DNA of 10,473 bases from Bacteroidota bacterium. Lineage in GTDB: Bacteria > Bacteroidota > Bacteroidia > Bacteroidales > Dysgonomonadaceae. The first letter of the stretch is position 1. Each line of letters starts with the position of its first letter. The stretch spans positions 1-10,473 of the forward strand of contig JAEZZZ010000081.1 of assembly GCA_023418255.1 (NCBI GenBank), written 5' to 3'. The position numbers were made by a program, and so were the translations under genes. The notes below the pieces were generated by a model. The model did no database searches. It saw only the letters and a program-made list of their open reading frames with translations, and was not told the origin of the DNA. Below, piece by piece: positions 7,005-10,473 of this stretch.

Positions 7005-8798
7005 TTACATTCGTTGTGGTACGTCAATGCCAAGGAGCCCCATTCCCTTCTGGATGATTCGCGCGATATTTTTTGATAATAGCAAACGGAAGCCGCGCGA
7101 CGATTCATTTTCTTCTTTCAATATGGGGTGATCGTGATAAAACTGGTTGTACTCTTTTGCCAAATCGTATGTATAGTTGGCTATTAGCGAAACGTTATAT
7201 TCTTCTCCTGCCTGTTTTATGATAGCCGGGAAGGTGGCGATCGATTGAATGAGTTCTTTCTCTTTTTCAGATAAATTGGGTCGTTTGGAAATCTTTTCTG
7301 GAACATCTATTTTCTGCTCAGCAGCTTTTCGTAAAACAGATTGTACACGAGCATGTGTGTATTGGATGAATGGCCCTGTGTTGCCGTTGAAGTCGATGGA
7401 TTCTTTAGGGTTGAAAGTCATGTTCTTTTTCGGGTCAACCTTTAAAATGAAATATTTGAGAGCGCCTAATCCGACCATTCGTGTTATATTGTTTTTTTCA
7501 TCATCGCTGAGCCCATCCAGTTTCCCTAGTTCTAATGAGGTTTGACGCGCGGTGTCAATCATTTCGTCAATCAAATCATCGGCATCGACTACGGTTCCTT
7601 CGCGTGACTTCATCTTTCCTTCCGGCAATTCCACCATGCCATAGGAAAAATGGACAAGTCCTTTTCCGAATTCAAAACCAAGTTTATCAAGCAATATGGA
7701 AAGCACCTGAAAATGATAGTTTTGTTCATTCCCAACCACATAAATCATGGTGTTGATAGGGTAGTCGTCAAAACGCAATTTAGCCGTTCCGATATCCTGT
7801 GTTATATAGACCGATGTGCCATCGGCACGCAACAATATTTTGTGGTCCAGACCTTCCGGCGTCAGATCGCACCACACGGAACCATCCTCTTTTTGATAAA
7901 ATAATCCCTCTTTGAGTCCTCGCAAGACCTCCTCTTTTCCGGCAAGATAGGTTTTCGACTCGTAATATATTTTATCAAAATCGATGCCAAGACGCGCGTA
8001 GGTTTCATCAAATCCGTCATAAACCCATTGATTCATTTTTTTCCATAGAGCCACTGTCTCCCTGTCGTTAGCCTCCCATTTTCGCAACAATTGGCGCGCT
8101 TCTGCCATTAATAACGATTTTGTTTCAGCCTCCTCTTTTGTACATCCATTGGATTGCAATTCGGCAAGTTCTTTTTTATATTCTTGGTCAAAAAGCACAT
8201 AATATTTACCGATGAGGTGATCGCCTTTGGCTCCTGTGGAAGCGGGTGTTTCACCGTTTCCCCATTTCTGCCATGCCAACATTGACTTGCAAATATGGAT
8301 TCCTCTGTCGTTTACAATATTGGTTTTTATTACACGTTTCCCGTTTGCAGCAAGCACTCGGCACAGCGCATGTCCCAACAAGTTGTTGCGAATGTGTCCC
8401 AAATGCAATGGCTTGTTTGTGTTGGGCGAGGAATATTCTACCATAAACAACGGTGCATTATCCGAAACAGGCGTAAATCCAAAATGTGGGTTGGCATTGA
8501 TTTCTTCTAAAAGGGCAATCCACTCTTCCGACGTTATTGTAAGATTGAGAAATCCTTTGATAACATTAAATTCTGCGACAGCGGAAGCGTTGGCAAGAAG
8601 ATATTCACCTATTTCGGTTGCTGTTTGTTCGGGATTTTTTCTTGAAATTTTCAGCAATGGAAATGTCACAAGTGTATAGTGCCCTTTAAACTCTTTTTTT
8701 GTTTTATGGATCATTATTTTCGACGCGTCCACATCGGTATGGTAGAGCGTTTTTATTGCTCGGATAATATCATTGCTTAGTTTCTGTTCGATACTCAT
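7005..8798 (-). CDS. argS: Arginyl-tRNA synthetase
   Basis: This 597-residue protein is a complete class I arginyl-tRNA synthetase, which charges tRNA-Arg with arginine in the cytoplasm. The N-terminal additional domain that binds the tRNA D-loop covers roughly residues 1-110. The nucleotide-binding HIGH motif appears as HLGH at 132-135 within SSPNTNKPLHLGHIRNN. The second class I signature is degenerate, as is usual in ArgRS: K395-M-K-S-R399, continuing EGTVVDADDL. The C-terminal DALR anticodon-binding domain is introduced by GPFIQYTHARVQSVLRKA at about 475-490 and ends at GIDVPQRM. No truncation or missing motif is seen. The start at 8796-8798 gives the normal N-terminus. A candidate promoter lies about 120 bp upstream. 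The sulfatase gene follows at 21 bp and is probably on the same transcript. Confidence 0.97.
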   Translation of the reverse strand: MSIEQKLSNDIIRAIKTLYHTDVDASKIMIHKTKKEFKGHYTLVTFPLLKISRKNPEQTATEIGEYLLANASAVAEFNVIKGFLNLTITSEEWIALLEEINANPHFGFTPVSDNAPLFMVEYSSPNTNKPLHLGHIRNNLLGHALCRVLAANGKRVIKTNIVNDRGIHICKSMLAWQKWGNGETPASTGAKGDHLIGKYYVLFDQEYKKELAELQSNGCTKEEAETKSLLMAEARQLLRKWEANDRETVALWKKMNQWVYDGFDETYARLGIDFDKIYYESKTYLAGKEEVLRGLKEGLFYQKEDGSVWCDLTPEGLDHKILLRADGTSVYITQDIGTAKLRFDDYPINTMIYVVGNEQNYHFQVLSILLDKLGFEFGKGLVHFSYGMVELPEGKMKSREGTVVDADDLIDEMIDTARQTSLELGKLDGLSDDEKNNITRMVGLGALKYFILKVDPKKNMTFNPKESIDFNGNTGPFIQYTHARVQSVLRKAAEQKIDVPEKISKRPNLSEKEKELIQSIATFPAIIKQAGEEYNVSLIANYTYDLAKEYNQFYHDHPILKEENESSRGFRLLLSKNIARIIQKGMGLLGIDVPQRM

Positions 8799-8917
8799 AA
8801 GTTTATATTATGTTTCAAAATAAATTCATCATTGTTCTAACGATTTTGAGTCCTGATTAAGCTATCCATCTTTATTTTATTAAATCTTTCGATAATAATG
8901 CAACGGAATCCAAAGTG

Positions 8918-8925
8918 CAAATGTA
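8918..8925 (-). promoter_or_regulatory. Candidate -7 box for argS
   Basis: The minus strand reads TACATTTG, within TTTGTACATTTGCACTTTG, a good match to the TAnnTTTG consensus. It lies 119 bp upstream of the argS ATG. Only a weak TTTC element is seen near the -33 position. Confidence 0.45.
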
Positions 8926-9045
8926 CAAAAAAGAAATCGACGATGAAACGTTTTGAGTTTTGAAGATGCGAAAAAGATGGATTCTAAGCGTTTTAAAATC
9001 ATCGCAATAAATTTTAATATACACCTTCTACCAAATAAAGGTACC

Positions 9046-9064
9046 TTGTACAGACTAAGTACAA
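9046..9064. promoter_or_regulatory. Small inverted repeat upstream of the lipoprotein promoter (possible operator)
   Basis: TTGTAC (9046-9051), a 7-nt spacer and GTACAA (9059-9064) form a dyad about 35 bp upstream of the -33 element of the oxidoreductase gene. Its size and position would suit a regulator binding site. Six-base arms are short enough to occur by chance, and no regulator gene is present in the window. Confidence 0.25.
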
Positions 9065-9098
9065 CATGCCGGTTATAAAAAAAACAGTAAAAAAAGTG

Positions 9099-9126
9099 TT
9101 GAATATATGAATTTTATATACCTTTG
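9099..9126 (+). promoter_or_regulatory. Candidate promoter of the TlpA-like lipoprotein gene
   Basis: A TTG at 9099-9101 and TACCTTTG at 9119-9126 match the Bacteroidota -33 and -7 elements, with a 17-nt gap (a gap nearer 20 is usual). Transcription would begin near 9132. That leaves under 10 nt before the ATG at 9141 but about 47 nt before the ATG at 9180, which helps decide the start codon. Confidence 0.55.
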
Positions 9127-9179
9127 TCGAGGTTTATTTAATGAAATTAGTGGTTTACTTAATAATTAAAAGAAAAATA

Positions 9180-10298
9180 ATGAAAAAAGCACTCTTTTTT
9201 TTAGCTGCTCTCAGCATATTTGCAGCATGTACGCAAAATAAGAAATACACTATTGAAGGGACGGTTTCTCAGGCTGAGCTAGAAGGAACCAATGTGTATC
9301 TGCAAGAGATGACCGATTCAGCCATGTTAAGTGTTGACTCAGCACTTATTGTGGATGGAAAATTCCGGTTTAAGGGTGAAGTTGAAGTCCCCGTATTGCG
9401 TTTTGTGGCTTTTGAAAAAATCAAAGGAAAAGAAAAAGAAATTCCTTCTCGTGCCCCACTTTTGTTAGAACCGGGTAAGATTGTGGTAAAACAAGACTCA
9501 TTGTTAGCTGTAACGGGAACGCCTGTTAATGATGAATACCATAACTTCAAAACTCAACAATTAGAATTGACCAACAAGTTGAGAGAAATTAATCGTCAAT
9601 ATCGTGATGCAAAAGCAGCCGGAACACTGGATGAGGAACTTCAGAATGACTTAGAAGAGACCTACGACAAAATTTCTGATGAACAGGCAGAACATACTTA
9701 TAGTTTTGTTAAGTCCAATATAAACAATGAATTCGGACTGTTCCTGTTCCGTAGTTCATACAGTATGTTCTCTCCAGAACAGCAAAAAGAGCTCCTTGCC
9801 AAAACAGATGATACATTCAAATTAAGTAAGTTCGGTGAGTGGCTAGGCAAGCGTTTGGCAAACATAGATAATGTGAAAGAAGGAAAGATATTTACTGATT
9901 TCACAATGAAAGACCCCAAAGGCAAAGAGGTGTCTTTATCTGATTATGCCGGAAAAGGGAAATATGTGTTAATCGATTTTTGGGCATCGTGGTGTGGCCC
10001 TTGCCGTGCCGAAATGCCTGTTGTTGTTGAAGCTTATAAAAAATATAAAGACAAAGGATTTGAGGTAGTAGGTGTGTCTTTGGATAACAGCGATGAGAAA
10101 TGGCAAGAAGGTTTACAAGAATTAAAAATGACCTGGCCACAAATGTCTGATTTAAAAGGATGGCAAAGTGAAGCAGTAGAGCTATATGCCATCAATGGAA
10201 TTCCTCACACCGTTCTTTTAGACAAAGATGGAATAATAATAGAGAAAAACTTGCGTGGAGAAAAACTGCTTGAAAAATTAGAAGAGCTATTGAAGTAA
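9180..10298 (+). CDS. Lipoprotein thiol-disulfide oxidoreductase: DUF4369-like plus TlpA-like thioredoxin domain
   Basis: From the ATG at 9180 this is a 372-residue lipoprotein. The start MKKALFFLAALSIFAAC gives a lipoprotein signal peptide with lipobox FAAC and lipidated C17. An in-frame ATG at 9141 adds 13 residues ahead of the signal peptide and is less likely. Residues about 22-120 form a beta-rich domain of the DUF4369 type (YTIEGTV, VDGKFRFKGEVEVP). A charged helical linker runs to about 215 and a TlpA/AhpC-TSA thioredoxin fold from about 235. The active site is W-C272-G-P-C275 in WASWCGPCRAEMP, and the cis-proline is P342 in NGIPHTVLL. Such proteins are anchored in the cell envelope and exchange disulfides with periplasmic proteins; the partner is unknown. 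Both redox cysteines are present, so it should be active. The gene is monocistronic, with its own promoter and a strong terminator downstream. Bacteroidota genomes carry many paralogues, so no gene symbol is given. Confidence 0.92.
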   Translation: MKKALFFLAALSIFAACTQNKKYTIEGTVSQAELEGTNVYLQEMTDSAMLSVDSALIVDGKFRFKGEVEVPVLRFVAFEKIKGKEKEIPSRAPLLLEPGKIVVKQDSLLAVTGTPVNDEYHNFKTQQLELTNKLREINRQYRDAKAAGTLDEELQNDLEETYDKISDEQAEHTYSFVKSNINNEFGLFLFRSSYSMFSPEQQKELLAKTDDTFKLSKFGEWLGKRLANIDNVKEGKIFTDFTMKDPKGKEVSLSDYAGKGKYVLIDFWASWCGPCRAEMPVVVEAYKKYKDKGFEVVGVSLDNSDEKWQEGLQELKMTWPQMSDLKGWQSEAVELYAINGIPHTVLLDKDGIIIEKNLRGEKLLEKLEELLK

Positions 10299-10389
10299 CA
10301 CCCTAAACACATCTAAGGTATTAAGACAGCCGTATCGGATATTACAAATCATTGCTGTCCGCTAAACCTTTTTTTCGTCAGCAAAAATT

Positions 10390-10424
10390 AGGGCTGATTT
10401 CCCGGTATGGAATTCAGCCCTTTT
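10390..10424 (+). terminator. Intrinsic terminator after the TlpA-like gene
   Basis: The arms AGGGCTGATTTCC (10390-10402) and GGAATTCAGCCCT (10409-10421) pair over 13 positions with one mismatch around a 6-nt loop CGGTAT, followed by TTTT. The stem base is GC-rich. The other strand also continues into TAATTTTTG, so it could act in both directions. It lies 91 bp beyond the stop codon. Confidence 0.85.
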
Positions 10425-10427
10425 CGT

Positions 10428-10435
10428 TACTTTTG
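10428..10435 (+). promoter_or_regulatory. Candidate -7 box for a gene at the right edge
   Basis: TACTTTTG matches TAnnTTTG just beyond the terminator and 23 bp before an ATG at 10459. The -33 position falls in the terminator stem and shows no TTG. The order terminator, -7 box, short leader, ATG is what a new transcription unit would look like. Confidence 0.45.
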
Positions 10436-10458
10436 TTTTAAACAGAAAAACCATAACG

Positions 10459-10473
10459 ATGAACAAAAGTACA
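10459..10473 (+). CDS. Possible start of a further gene (first five codons only)
   Basis: ATG at 10459 opens a frame reading MNKST to the window edge. Support comes only from context: a candidate -7 box 23 bp upstream and a terminator isolating it from the previous gene. Nothing can be said about the product. Confidence 0.35.

Larger units (their letters stand above)
8799..9179. other. AT-rich divergent intergenic region between argS and the lipoprotein oxidoreductase
   Basis: This spacer separates divergent genes and contains no convincing coding sequence or structural RNA. It holds a candidate argS promoter (8918-8925, minus), a small inverted repeat TTGTAC-7-GTACAA (9046-9064) and a candidate plus-strand promoter (9099-9126). 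The 39 bp from 9141 to 9179 could be read as an N-terminal extension of the lipoprotein gene, but they sit very close to the predicted transcription start and precede a normal signal peptide. Confidence 0.6.

Noticed and set aside
8227..8679. A 150-codon plus-strand open frame inside argS
   Set aside because: It is antisense to a fully conserved argS coding region, has no recognisable domain and no promoter or leader; it is a shadow frame.
8941..9004. CGATGA and TCATCG as a stem in the argS upstream region
   Set aside because: Six-base arms with a loop of about 52 nt are easily found by chance and would not form a stable hairpin.
10350..10386. TTGCTG and CAGCAA flanking a T-run as a first terminator
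   Set aside because: The stem is short and the T-run lies in the loop, not after the stem; the structure at 10390-10424 is far better.

Overview
The window looks like an ordinary chromosomal segment from a member of the Bacteroidota, most likely of the order Bacteroidales. Three things point there. Several gene starts are preceded by a TAnnTTTG-type -7 box instead of a sigma70 -10 box, and the leaders are A-rich with no strong Shine-Dalgarno sequence. The proteins themselves are of Bacteroidota type: a 919-residue LptD-like outer-membrane protein, a serine-type sulfatase, and a lipoprotein with a DUF4369-like domain fused to a TlpA-like thioredoxin domain. The DNA is moderately AT-rich, with very AT-rich intergenic stretches. 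The genus cannot be fixed from the sequence alone.

Layout, left to right. Positions 1-57 (minus) hold the first 19 codons of what looks like an IS1595-type transposase running off the window edge. Positions 129-776 (minus) encode subunit A of an acetate/acetoacetate-type CoA-transferase; the catalytic subunit B that normally follows is not there, and the transposase start lies where it would be expected. A 382-bp AT-rich divergent spacer follows. Positions 1159-2430 (plus) encode the AAA+ ATPase RarA. It ends 10 bp from the end of a convergent lptD-like gene (2441-5200, minus). A spacer with a perfect 14-bp inverted repeat separates lptD from a secreted sulfatase gene (5436-6983, minus), which starts only 21 bp after the end of argS (7005-8798, minus). 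A second AT-rich divergent spacer carries candidate promoters for argS and for a plus-strand lipoprotein thiol-disulfide oxidoreductase (start preferred at 9180, end 10298). That gene is followed by a clear intrinsic terminator (10390-10424), a further -7 box and the first codons of another possible gene at the right edge.

The genes do not form one pathway. They cover housekeeping (argS, rarA), envelope assembly (lptD), glycan desulfation (sulfatase), fermentation or short-chain acyl-CoA metabolism (ctfA/atoD) and envelope redox chemistry (TlpA-like). Two functional links can be argued. The lptD product has a cysteine pattern compatible with the N-domain-to-barrel disulfide known from E. coli LptD, and a periplasmic thiol oxidoreductase is encoded in the same window, though nothing shows that they interact. 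The sulfatase is probably transcribed with argS, which looks like an accident of insertion, not a functional partnership.

I found no CRISPR array, tRNA or rRNA gene, toxin-antitoxin pair, phage module or convincing new multi-gene system. The points most worth a second look are the orphaned CoA-transferase subunit beside the IS start, the predicted LptD disulfide, the argS-sulfatase arrangement and the long inverted repeat between the sulfatase and lptD genes.
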